52,554 nucleotides of DNA. It comes from Clostridia bacterium. Lineage in GTDB: Bacteria; Bacillota; Clostridia; Oscillospirales; CAG-272. The notes beneath the pieces are model-generated. The model ran no database searches, was not told the DNA's origin, and worked only from the letters and a program-made list of their open reading frames with translations. Of this stretch, positions 29,648 through 40,600 are shown piece by piece (within the stretch, counting starts at the first letter, position 1; every line of letters starts with the position of its first letter). Both the position numbers and the translations under genes were made by a program. The stretch is from positions 1 through 52,554 of the forward strand of contig JAFTIN010000044.1 in assembly GCA_017456895.1 (NCBI GenBank), written 5' to 3'.

Positions 29648-30802
29648 TTACCTCCTGCTCTTCGGGTCGAGGGCGTCTCTTAAACCGTCACCGATGAAGT
29701 TGAAGCCCAAAACCGCGATTACTATACAGATACCGGGTGCGCCCCAGACGTTGAAGTTGTTCTGGAGAATATCGGTATTGGTGGAAATTACGTTGATCAT
29801 AGTACCCCAAGCAGCGTAGGGTGCCTTAACACCCATGTTGAGGTAGGAAAGGGTAGCCTCGTAGAGTATCATACTACCAAGGCTTAAGGTCATCTGTACG
29901 ATGAGCTGGGGCATTACGTTGGGTACAAGGTGCTTGAAGATCTTTCTCGAGGTCGAGTAGCCCATCGCCTCAGCCGCCACCATGTATTCCTGCTCACGCA
30001 GAGAGAGTATCTGTCCGCGTACAAGACGCGCCGTGCCCGGCCAGGAGAAGAGGGTGAGGTAGATCATAAGCCAGTATATTCTGTACTTGGCATCGACCTG
30101 TGCCGCCTCAAGAAGGGTACTGATGATAAGAAGGATCGGGATACCGGGCAGACACATCAGGACGTCGCATATTCTCATTATGACGTTGTCGACAACGCCT
30201 CCGAAATATCCTGCGATACCTCCGAGGATAACACCGAGCACGGTGATTACGAATACCGCGATAAAGCTTACCGAGAGGGATATTCTTCCGCCGTACATAA
30301 GACGGGTGAAGACGTCGTAGCCCTGCTCATCCGTGCCGAGGATGTGATCCTTGGATGGGGGAGCGAGATAGTTATCCTTTTCCTGCCTTTCGGTCGTCTG
30401 GTAGATCGTGGTGGTCGTTCCGTCGGGATTGGTGATCACTATTTCGTTGGGGGTGTAGGATACCGTACCCGACTCGTCAAGCTCGATCTCGCCCCATCTT
30501 GTGTAAACAAGAGGACCGAAAAAGCTGAAGAGGAAGAGTGATACGATCATTACAAGACCTACGATAGAGAGCTTAGAGCGGAAGAAACGGCGAATGACCA
30601 TTTGCATCGGAGACATGAGCCTGACGTTCTTGTCAAGGGGCACCTCGGTGTCCTCGGACTCTGTCTCGAGCTGCTCGGTCACGGCAGCCTCCGCTTTTTC
30701 GACCTCGACATCGGGAGCTTCGGTCAAGGTCTCCTCGTTTACTGCATCCACAAGGACGGCTTCGGTATTTTCTTCATTCATAGGAATGTTTCTATCTTCC
30801 AT
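29648..30802 (-). CDS. oppC: Oligopeptide ABC transporter permease OppC
   Basis: This 384-residue permease opens with an acidic cytoplasmic extension of about 60 residues (EENTEAVLVDAVNEETLTEA-like). The OppC membrane part follows: RFFRSKLSIVGLVMI, the HILGTDEQGYDVFTRL signature, and the EAA loop EQEYMVAAEAMGYSTSRKIFKHLVPN. It forms the channel with OppB, which lies 9 bp upstream in the operon. Confidence 0.94.
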   Translation of the reverse strand: MEDRNIPMNEENTEAVLVDAVNEETLTEAPDVEVEKAEAAVTEQLETESEDTEVPLDKNVRLMSPMQMVIRRFFRSKLSIVGLVMIVSLFLFSFFGPLVYTRWGEIELDESGTVSYTPNEIVITNPDGTTTTIYQTTERQEKDNYLAPPSKDHILGTDEQGYDVFTRLMYGGRISLSVSFIAVFVITVLGVILGGIAGYFGGVVDNVIMRICDVLMCLPGIPILLIISTLLEAAQVDAKYRIYWLMIYLTLFSWPGTARLVRGQILSLREQEYMVAAEAMGYSTSRKIFKHLVPNVMPQLIVQMTLSLGSMILYEATLSYLNMGVKAPYAAWGTMINVISTNTDILQNNFNVWGAPGICIVIAVLGFNFIGDGLRDALDPKSRR

Positions 30803-30811
30803 AAGCCCTCC

Positions 30812-31801
30812 TTAATCAAGCTTGACCCTGGGGTCAACTATTACGTACATAAGGTCAGAGAGAAGTACGCCCAGTACGGAGAGCATCGCGAGGAACATAT
30901 TGTAGCCCATGATGAAGGGAATGTCACCCTGCATCATTCTGTTAAGCGCGATGTTACCGATACCGTCGAGGCCGAATACCTGCTCTGTGATGATAGCACC
31001 GGAGAAGAGCGAGGGCAAAAGACCCGCGAGGGTAGTAACGAGGGGGATAAGAGTGTTACGGAAGGCGTGCTTGTAGATAACCTTGGTTTCGGTGAGTCCC
31101 TTTGCTCTTGCAGTACGGATATAGTCTGAGTTCATAACCTCGAGCATATTCGTTCTGGTCATTCTCATTCTCGGACCGATGCTGAGTATAACGACGGTGA
31201 GAATAGGAAGGAACATGTGAGCAAGGTAGTCGGGTATGAGCGCAAGACCGGTTGCCGATCCCGAGCCTGAAAGAGTACCCTGGCTCGGGAACCATCCGAG
31301 CTCAAGGGCGAATACGTTCTTGAGCATCTGACCGAAGAAGAACGAGGGAAGGGAAATACCTATCATCGCAAGTACGGTAACCAGATAGTCACGGAACGAG
31401 TATTGGTGAGTTGCAGCCGTGATTCCGAGAGGGATCGCGATCATGAACTCAAAGACCGTCGCTATAAGAGCTACGGCGAAGGAGATGCCCATATTCTTCG
31501 CTATGACCTCAGAGACGGGAGCGTAATCCACGAAGCTCTTACCGAGATCCAACTTTGCCAGGGCGCCCAGCCAGTTGAAATAACCCTTTACGATACCCAT
31601 AAATCCGCTGTTATCAAGGCCGTACATCTCATACAGCTTCTCAACCGCGTCTGCAGGTACCGAGTTTGATTGGTTCATAGCGTTGACCTTATTCTGGATA
31701 AAGTCAACGGGCATGAGTCTGATAAGACAGTAGATGATGAGTGACACACCGATGAGAATAAGTATGGCAAGTCCCACTCTTTTAAGTATGTACTTTAGCA
31801 T
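30812..31801 (-). CDS. oppB: Oligopeptide ABC transporter permease OppB
   Basis: This 329-residue permease starts MLKYILKRVGLAILILIGVSLI. It carries the EAA loop NSDYIRTARAKGLTETKVIYKHAFRN and the C-terminal PFIMGYNMFLAMLSVLGVLLSDLMYVIVDPRVK, all diagnostic for OppB/DppB. About six TM helices. Its start overlaps the oppA stop by 7 bp. Confidence 0.95.
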   Translation of the reverse strand: MLKYILKRVGLAILILIGVSLIIYCLIRLMPVDFIQNKVNAMNQSNSVPADAVEKLYEMYGLDNSGFMGIVKGYFNWLGALAKLDLGKSFVDYAPVSEVIAKNMGISFAVALIATVFEFMIAIPLGITAATHQYSFRDYLVTVLAMIGISLPSFFFGQMLKNVFALELGWFPSQGTLSGSGSATGLALIPDYLAHMFLPILTVVILSIGPRMRMTRTNMLEVMNSDYIRTARAKGLTETKVIYKHAFRNTLIPLVTTLAGLLPSLFSGAIITEQVFGLDGIGNIALNRMMQGDIPFIMGYNMFLAMLSVLGVLLSDLMYVIVDPRVKLD

Positions 31802-34686
31802 TCTTCTTCTCCTTTCTCGGTGTTTTCTTCATTTTCTACGGTTGTTTCGATATTTTTCACGGTCTTTTTCTGCTTTTTGGGCTTAGGCTGACCGGGTAGC
31901 CTTACCGTTCCCGCCTCGATCTCGGAGAGGGTAGCGGCGTATGCAAGCATGGGAGACGCTTCCTTTCTCTTCTTTCCAAGCTGAACTACGGCAAGAGCAA
32001 CGCCTGCTATCGCCATAGCGCCGAGAAGGATCGCCATAATAAGACCTACGTCTACCTGGCTCTGACCGGAGAAGGCGCCCTCGTTGAACTCGAGCTCCCA
32101 GATCCTGTCAAGGGGTGAGGAGTAGGGGTTGACTACGTCGGGCACCGAGTCGGGATTGATGACGTTGGTGTTGTAAACGTAGACGGTGGAACGCTGGTAT
32201 ACCGGCAGCTCTATCGCGAGGTCGAGTATAAGACTCATGGCCTCCTTGTAGAGCGCGGAGCGCGTTGCTCTGTCGGTGGTCTCACGCGCGGCCTCTATCT
32301 TCTCGGACAGGTCGTTGAGGATGGCCTTTTCGGGTCCCTCGGACGCCTTGATGTAGGGGTAACCCCACGCGAGTGTGGAGGTAGCGGTGGAATTCTTGTG
32401 GTATACCTGGTAAAGGTCGGGGTCTATAGTGGAGCCCCATGCGGCAGCCCATACCTCGAGAGAGCCGGTCGCAAGCTTGGTGAGAGCCTGAGTGTCGGGC
32501 TCGACGGTTACGTCCCAGCCGAGCTTGTTGAGCAGCTCTGCCGCGTCACGGAAGGTCTTGTAGGTCGGGTGATCGTTGAGGTTGGAGCCCGCGATGGTGA
32601 AGGTGACGGAGAGGTCGGGGTGGCCTGCGCTGACACCTGCAGCCTGCATATAACGGAGTATAGCCGCCTCGGCGTCCGCCTCGCTGAAGGTTCCGCCGGG
32701 CTGAGGATAGCCCTTATCGTTGGTGATATTGTCACCGGAACCCTTGGGATAAGCCCAGGATACCTTGGACATAGGCCAGTAGATCTGCGATGCCGTACCG
32801 CTCGCGTAATAGTCAAGAGCAAGGGTGGTGTTCATGGCAGCCATAATAGCCTTACGTATGTTTATATCGGTTACCTTTGAGGCGTTGATGCCGATGTAAC
32901 CGTAACCGAGCTGGTCGGTGAGCAGGCTCTCAAAGTGCTTCTTCTCAAGCTCTGCGATCTTGGAGTAATTATCCTTGGAATACTGAGGCGTAATGTAATG
33001 TACGCTTCCTTCTTCAAGTGCCGCGAGCGCGTTTGACGCGCTGATGACCTGATAACGTACCTTCTCGATCTTGGGATTGTTGATACCCTCGCCAACGGTC
33101 TCGAAGTAGTTGTTGGCCTTGAAGTATACGATATTGTTACTGAAGAAGTCGTTTCTGTCAGGATTATCGTTACCCGCACGGTCGGTCACCTTGTAGGCGC
33201 CTGCGCCCATGGGGAGCTTGTTGTTGTCCGGAGTCTGGAGCACGTCTCTCATATAGTCGAAGGAGGAGAACTCCACGCCGAATTGGTTGTTCTTGATGTC
33301 CACGCCTACCGGACTGCCCTTGCCGTAATAGTGCTGGGGAGCTACCGAGAAGGCAAAGTTCCATACCGCCTTGGGGTCCACGCCGTTGATGGTGATCTGG
33401 AGCACGTCGTACTCTTCATCATTTACGGGCGCACCGTTCTCGTCGTGCTCGTGAGCTACCTTGTACTCGGTGCCGTTGACGGTCACGGTCTCGATACCGG
33501 TGGTATGACCGAGGGAAACTATACCCTCGATGTTGGGAACTATGAGGCCGCCGATTGCGCTCTCGCGGAGGATAACCTCTTTTGCCTTAGCGGTGTACTC
33601 GGTGAGGAGTCTAGACGCTGTAGCCCAGTAAAGAAGTATCTGGTCGAGTCTCTGAGTTACGGTATCGTTGTATACCTTTTCGATAGCCGCCTCTTTGGTC
33701 GTTATAGCCTCGTGGTTATAATTGTAAACAAAGCTTTTAATTTTTGACTTATCATCCTTGTTTGTGCCGGGGACCTTCTCATACTCGGGAGTGATGAAGC
33801 CCTCTGCAAACATGAAGCAGAACACCTCGTCCTTGAACTCCTCGTGCTCCTTGTAGGGAGATTCGGTGTAGGAGTCCTTGGCGTTCTTGTAGTCGCTCTC
33901 AAGCTCTTCTCTGAAGTAGGTGAGGGCGAGCTCATAGTCGTTTAAGAGGTTCTGGTAGGTCACCTCGCCGTGCTTGTCTGAGGTCGCCACGGCGGAGAGG
34001 TAACCGAGATCTGCCTGGATGTTGTAGCCCTTGATCGCTTCAACCATCTGAGCGTAGGTTACGTTGTTGGTCGATGCGCTCGAGCCGTTGAGCTTTTTGT
34101 TGGTGTCCCAATAGAGCTGTACGAGAGTCATCTGTCTTTGCTGAGCCTTGCTCGCCGCAGTCTGGTTGATGGTATCCTCGTTGTTGTTGTCACTGTCAGC
34201 TCCGAGAGACTGGTTTCTGTACGCCATCAGGCCCTTGATATCTGTCGAGTAGATGGTAGCCGATCCGGTATATACGGGGTCGAGATAGACGTAGAGATTG
34301 AAGAGCACGTCCTCCATGGTGAGAGGATGTCCGTCGGAATACTTGATTCCGTTCTTCAATACGAAGGTGTATACTGTCTCATTATTTTCGTTAAGCTCGC
34401 TCTGCTCAAAGTCGAGTGTCGCCGTGGCCTCGTTTTCACCGAAGGCCACGTCAACCTCGCCGTCCTCATTGAGCTTGGAGGAGAGCATACCGATCTGAGT
34501 CATTGATACTATAGTACCGTCGTTAGCCGACGTTGAGAAGAACGGGTTGAAGAGTCCGTCCAGGTTCTCCGTCATGATAACGAAGGCGTCTGTGCCCGAG
34601 TTACCCGAAGCACAGCCCGTGAGCGTCATGGACACCGAGAAGCACATGACTACGCACAGGAAGAAACAAATTATTCTATTTTTCAT
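31795..34686 (-). CDS. oppA: Oligopeptide-binding lipoprotein OppA with extra C-terminal TM and tail
   Basis: This 963-residue substrate-binding protein of family 5 has a signal peptide with lipobox LTGC (Cys25), then the family pattern (YTFVLKNGIKYSDGHPLTMEDV, GAGAYKVTD, and a C-terminal lobe with ELPVYQRSTVYVYN). It is 350 or more residues longer than usual, because of insertions in lobe I and an unusual C-terminus. After the binding domain come a TM helix (about 882-904, LIMAILLGAMAIAGVALAVV), KKRK, and a Lys/Glu-rich cytoplasmic tail of about 55 residues. A lipid anchor plus a TM anchor is atypical. The gene starts 12 bp after the protease gene. Confidence 0.88.
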   Translation of the reverse strand: MKNRIICFFLCVVMCFSVSMTLTGCASGNSGTDAFVIMTENLDGLFNPFFSTSANDGTIVSMTQIGMLSSKLNEDGEVDVAFGENEATATLDFEQSELNENNETVYTFVLKNGIKYSDGHPLTMEDVLFNLYVYLDPVYTGSATIYSTDIKGLMAYRNQSLGADSDNNNEDTINQTAASKAQQRQMTLVQLYWDTNKKLNGSSASTNNVTYAQMVEAIKGYNIQADLGYLSAVATSDKHGEVTYQNLLNDYELALTYFREELESDYKNAKDSYTESPYKEHEEFKDEVFCFMFAEGFITPEYEKVPGTNKDDKSKIKSFVYNYNHEAITTKEAAIEKVYNDTVTQRLDQILLYWATASRLLTEYTAKAKEVILRESAIGGLIVPNIEGIVSLGHTTGIETVTVNGTEYKVAHEHDENGAPVNDEEYDVLQITINGVDPKAVWNFAFSVAPQHYYGKGSPVGVDIKNNQFGVEFSSFDYMRDVLQTPDNNKLPMGAGAYKVTDRAGNDNPDRNDFFSNNIVYFKANNYFETVGEGINNPKIEKVRYQVISASNALAALEEGSVHYITPQYSKDNYSKIAELEKKHFESLLTDQLGYGYIGINASKVTDINIRKAIMAAMNTTLALDYYASGTASQIYWPMSKVSWAYPKGSGDNITNDKGYPQPGGTFSEADAEAAILRYMQAAGVSAGHPDLSVTFTIAGSNLNDHPTYKTFRDAAELLNKLGWDVTVEPDTQALTKLATGSLEVWAAAWGSTIDPDLYQVYHKNSTATSTLAWGYPYIKASEGPEKAILNDLSEKIEAARETTDRATRSALYKEAMSLILDLAIELPVYQRSTVYVYNTNVINPDSVPDVVNPYSSPLDRIWELEFNEGAFSGQSQVDVGLIMAILLGAMAIAGVALAVVQLGKKRKEASPMLAYAATLSEIEAGTVRLPGQPKPKKQKKTVKNIETTVENEENTEKGEEEC

Positions 34687-34698
34687 TTTTCCTCCTTT

Positions 34699-37600
34699 TT
34701 AGTCAATGGGCTTGCAGTATATCTTCATAACGGTATTCTCTGCGGTAGCGTTCGCCGCATTGAAGGTTCCGGTGTGAGATACAGAGGTGCCGTCAAGCTT
34801 TTCCGTTGCGCAGGCATCGTCGAGATATAGGTCGTAGTGCTTTCCGCCGATCTCGAACGCGCCGCTTTCTTCATCATAGGAGGGGAGAGTGATCTCGTTG
34901 CCCTCCACGGGGTTGATCTTTTTAGTTTCGATAAGTGTGATCTCACCGTTATCACCTACCTCGTAGAACTCGCAGGTGAAGTCGGGTACCCACGCCGCAT
35001 ACAGAGTGAGCACCGGTCTTGTTGGATCGTAGTCGGCGTCGGGGCTGATAGCGTACTTTGAGGTCTCAAAGTTCCACTTGCCCGAGTAGGTGTATCCAAT
35101 AACGTTGCCGTCGGTGTCGGTTACCTCGGTTCTTTCAGCGTACCAGCCTGCGAGGTGGTAGCCGACCTTAGCCGCAAGATATGCCTGATTGCCTCTTAAC
35201 GGACTGTTAGGATCGATCAGCGTGATTATCTTTGCTCCGTCCTCGGTAGAGGGCAGGGTAGAGGGATTATACGTGTCCACGAGCACCGAGGTGTTTGTGG
35301 TGAAGATACCGCCGTTTGCATCAAACTTAACGCTTACGGTGTAGCCCTCGTCCTCGTAGCCGCCGTAGGGAGAGGTATCCTTACTGCACTTCGTAGCCGC
35401 AAATGCTACTGCGAGAACGGTTACGACTACTGCTACCGAGTAGCCGACGATCTTCTTGATCCTTCTGTTTCGCACGTATCTCTTGCTTGCCTCCTCTGCG
35501 CGTCTGTCGTGCTCGGCCATATTCTCGAGGATATCCTCCTCGGTCTCGGCTTTGCTTTCGGATTCCGCCTCGGGCTTCTTCACGGTGACGGTCTTGAGGT
35601 CGCCGCGGAGCGCGAGCTTTTCGCGCAGGAGCTTTCTGCGTCTGTATACGAAGAAGATAACGATTCCTGCCGCGAGGGCTGCTATCTCTACCGCCTCAAT
35701 GACGGAGAGGACGATCAGAGCAGTCTTGGTAGGATCCTTGGTATCCGTGACGGGCTCTACGATGTTGGGCTCGTCGGTGGTACCGGAGTTCTTGTACGCC
35801 TTGATGAGGTTCTCGGCTGTGATGAGCTTATCGAGGTACTCGGTCACGAGTGCCTGCTGCTCTACGCTGCTGATCTTGTTGTACGCAGTTCTTGCCGCGA
35901 TAACGAGGTCCTCATCCTCGAGAGTTACTCTGTCGGGCAGGAGGTTTATTGCCGCCATGGCTGCGATAGTCACGTCGTCAGCAGCAACCGAGCCGGAGAT
36001 GACCGAGCCGAAGTACTGACCGAGAATGAATGAATCGTAGTAAACTCCGTTGGAGGGAGCAACCATGATGAGGTTGCCCATATTTGCGTAATTTCTATTA
36101 CTTTCGTTTACATATCCGATATAATCAACGAAGTTTGCGCCGTAGAAGATGTTGTTGTACTTTGTCGATGAGATGTTCCACATGTAGAAGGGAAGTATCT
36201 CAAGTCCCGCGTAGGTGATGGGCGTCTGGGAGTCGAGCTTGCCGTCCCCGTCAGTATCCTCCCAATAGGTGAACTCGTATTTACCCTTGCAGGGGATGTT
36301 CTGGAACGCGTCATAGAGCGCCTGGTCGAACTCCTCCTCGAGCACGGGTGCTTCATAGCTTTCAAATACTACTATCTGCAGCTTTGCACACTGATAGAAG
36401 GCCTTGTGACCTATGGAGCGGAGCGCGTGGGGAAGGGTTACTCTCGAGATATCCGCGCCGAGGAATGCCATAGCGCTGATTCTTACGGTGCTCTCGTCGA
36501 GCTTGACGTTGTCCTTGTCAAGGCTCTTTCCATCCTTGTCGAGTCCGACGTACGCGGTCAATTCAAGACCGTCGGGAACTCTCGTGTATATCGAGCCGTT
36601 GATTATCTTGATATAGTCGTTAATATCGTATGTGTATACGTACTCTGTTTTTACGGTCTGTCCATTCCATTCCTCGGTTACGGTTGTGAATAACGGGCCG
36701 ATCTGACAGAAGGCGAAGGGGTTGTCCCCGAGAGTGACGAGATTCTCACCGAGGGTGAGCTCAAAGGGAGTCGGCTCCTCCTTGATGAAGGCGAAATCTC
36801 CGACGACGGTGGCGCACTCAAGGTTTGCCCTTCTGATATCGGTGTAGGCAAAGGCGTAGTTGCCTATGCTGCGGATCTTATTGAAGTGCTGTGTGTTGTT
36901 GAGAGACGAGCAATAAGAGAATGCTCCCTCGCCGATCTCTGTGCCGATGGGGTTGAAGATCACGTTGTCGAGTCTGTCACAGTAGGTGAAGGCGTAGTCA
37001 CCGATGCTCTCCGCCTTCGAGAGATCTGCCGAGACAAGGTCGGTCTCACCGAATGCCGCATAGCCGAGAGTCACTACGTTCTCAAGGTTCACGGTAGTGA
37101 GAGAATCACAGTTTGCAAAGGCCATGTAGGGGATATTAGTGAGCTTTTCACCGAGCTTGACTGTGGTGAGCTTCTTACAGTAGATGAATGCCTGGTCCTC
37201 AAGCACCTCACACGCAGAGAGGTCGATCGAGGTGAAGATGGGGTTGTAGTAAACGAGCAGGTATGCGTCGCCGCGTACGGCATAGTCGGTTCCCGCCGCG
37301 TCGATAAACGCGTAGGTGTTGTCGCCGGAGAATGCCATGCTGCCGATCCTCACAACGCCCGAAAGGTCGATGTCAAAGAGCGCGCGGCAGTTGTAGAATG
37401 CCATTCTGCCGATCACGGCGCCCTCGCCGAGAGTGACCTTGGTGAGGTAGGAGGCGCCCATAAAGGCGGACTCTCCGATATCTGCGTTCTTACCGATGGT
37501 AAGGCTCGTGAGCTTAGAGAGATAATCGTAACGGTAGAAGCCCGATTCGATATCCTCAACGGCCTTGTTACCTACGTTGAGGTAGTTGCCGGGGTTTCTC

Positions 37601-40600
37601 GGGTCGTCGGTGGTCGTTCCTCTCAAGAATGCGCTCTTTCCGATAACAACGTCGTCACCGATAGTGACCTTTTTGATCTCGGTACACTCGCAGAAGGCTC
37701 CCTCGCCGATGATCTTGCCGTCTCCGACGTTGACCTCGGTGATGAGGGTGAAGGCGAATGCGTACTCACCGATCTTGTCCACTCCGTCAAAGGAGGGAAG
37801 TTCGGTTATAGAGGTGAGGAAGAAGGAATATTTTCCGATAGCCGCGAGATCTCCGAGAGTGACGTCGGTAATGCCTACACATTCTGCGAAGGCATAGTCG
37901 TTAACTACGGTTACGTCGGGCATATATACGGAGGTGATCTGTTTGTTTCCTGCGAACGCTCCGACACCGATCTCGCTAACGCCCTCAAGAGTAAAGTCGC
38001 CCTTTACACCCGGAGCTACGAGGAGCAGGGTGGTTCCGTCGGGAGAGAGAAGATAATTCTTGCTCGACGAGGGGCTGTATACGCTGTTTCCTGCCTCTAC
38101 GGTGAACTCGGTTACGTTAGTGCCGGTAAACGCGTACTCACCGATGTATGAAACGCTCGCACCGATATTTACGGTCGTGAGCTCGGAGCAGCCGTAGAAG
38201 GCGCCCGAGGGGATAACGTTGGTATTCATTGTTACACTCTCGAGTGAGCGGCAGTTCATAAATACGTAAGGACCGTACTTGACTGTACCGCAGGCAGAGA
38301 CGTCGAAGTTTGTGAGTCTCGCATTGCCCATAAACGCGTACGCGCCTATAGAAGAAAGTGTGGAGGGGAATGTCACGGACTCAAGGCTTCTGTTGTTTGC
38401 GAACGCGTAGTCACCGATAGCGTGGATGCTGTCGAGCGAGAGATCGTTCGAAATATTACAGTTTGCAAATGCGTTTTGGTTGATGAGCTTTACGTGTTCA
38501 AGGCCCTTGACGGTCTTAAGCTTTACACAGTTGAAGAACGCGCCGTACTCGATAGCCTCAAGAGTTGAGGGGAGCACGACCTCCTCAAGCGCGGTAAGGT
38601 TAGCAAAGGCGTAAGCACCAATGGTCTCGACACCCTCGGGAATAACGACTCTCTTGATATCGTCATTACCGATATAGGTGATCTTGGTGGTGTCGGGTGA
38701 CTCGGGATCCTCGAGGATCTCGGCCTCGGTTTTGGGAATGTAGTTATAATTTGAGAAGGCGTACTGGCCGATCTGGGTAAAGAGCATATCCGCAGGGATC
38801 TCTACGTTACCCGAGTTCATCGAGCCTGCGCCGTAGTAATTGTTGAGGGTGGGACCGGTTCTGACGTAAGGATCCTTGACCTCAATGCTGATCGTCTTGG
38901 TGGTAAAGGTCGCTTTGCCGTCCTGAAGGACTCTGACGGTGATGGAGGTGTAGCCCTCGTCCATAGCGACGATAACACCGTTTTGGTCAACGGTTACGAT
39001 GCCCTCGTTGCTCGAGATGAATTCGACCGAGGTCGCATCCGGGAAGAAGGCGTCGAGCTTGTAGTTGATCTTTACAGACTCGGAGGGGAAGAAGGAGAGG
39101 GAATAGTTATCTCCGTTAAAGAGCACAACGTCGCCCGTCTCACCTATATCTCTTTCATCATTGGATAAGAAGTAGAAGGCGTTTAGAGTATCGTAGCCCG
39201 TGAGCTCAAATACGTCAGCTACCGGCTTGGTCACCTCTTTATAGCCCTCGTCACCCGGAGCTCTGACGGTTACCGTCATCGTGACTTCCTTCTGTGACTT
39301 CGGATCATAGATGAATACCGAGCTCTTTCCGGGCTGTACCGCAACGATCTTGTTGTTTACGATGCGGATAGCGTTACCGGAGGAGGAGAACTCGAGCAGC
39401 TCGTCCCACTCGCTCTCGGGGTATACGTTGGTGGTGATGGTGTATACCTCGTTGGGGTTGAGTGTGATCTCGGACTCTTCGAGGTAAAGCTCCGCGAAGT
39501 CGTCCGGCAGCTCGATCTCGTAGGTAGCCTCGTTTATAGCGTAGTCGTACACAGAGACCGCGAAGGTGTTCTTGTTGTATGAGTTCTGCTTGATATCGTA
39601 GATGTAGTCGGTGAGCTCGTAGGTCACGTAGGTCGTGCCGTTACGCTCGGAGTAGATGGGAGTCATATAGGTCTCGAAGGGGTAGAGCATATTGCCGTCC
39701 ACCGTCTCGCCCGTGGTCTCGTCAACGTAGGTGCCGAGGCCTACGTAGCCTACCTGCATACCCATCGCGAAGTGGTTGTCGTATACTGCGAGCTTTGCGA
39801 AAAGACGTGTCTTCTTCGCGTCCTTATCATACTCGGTATAGAACTCGCAGTCTGTGAGTGAGGGAGCCTCAAAGTCAACGGTGAGAGGGAACTCGAAGGT
39901 ACTGTTGAGGTTCTCGGTGGGTGTCTTATTCTCGCCGGTACCGTCGTCGTAGTTGAGGTAACCCTGCAGCTTTACGGTGTAGGTCGAGTTGTTCTTGAGG
40001 TTGTAGTCCGAGGGATCAAACTCTATCTCGATATTTGCGGGATAGATATATGAGCCGCCGTCTCCGTAGGACTTACGGATTGAGGTCTCTACCTTCTCGA
40101 AGATGACCTCGCCGGTCGCATCGTCGGTGATGGTGATGACTATTCTCTCCGCGTTACGGAGCATACCTCCCCATACGAAGCGGAGCGAACGGATCGTACC
40201 TTCGTTATTGGAGAGAGCGATATAGTCTCTCGATGCGGCGATGACCTTGTTCTTGGGATTCTGTAAGAAATAGTAGGAGCCGAGATAGCTTACGTAGTCG
40301 CTGGAGATACCTCCGATAGGACGGGTTGCGTAAGCGTCGGGGAGTGTCTTATCGAGGAGCGCGAGAGAGTCGTCAAGCTCGTCCGCGTTGGTCTCGAAGT
40401 AGTCAAGGTCGAACAGAGGAGCCTGGTACCAGTTACCCCAGAAGGCAAGGTAGGGTACGTTAAGGTCCGTGGAGCCCTCGTCCTTGGCTGTGAGGGTTAC
40501 GAAGCCCTCTATGTACATACCGTTCTCAAAGGCGGAGTCGAGATACGCCTTGTCGTCCTCACCGAGAGTAACGGTGATCACGACGTCGCATCTTTCTCCT

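Noticed and set aside
36886..38151. A 421-codon plus-strand open frame inside the protease gene
   Set aside because: It is the mirror of the LRR repeats of the true minus-strand gene. It has no ribosome site or recognisable domain.
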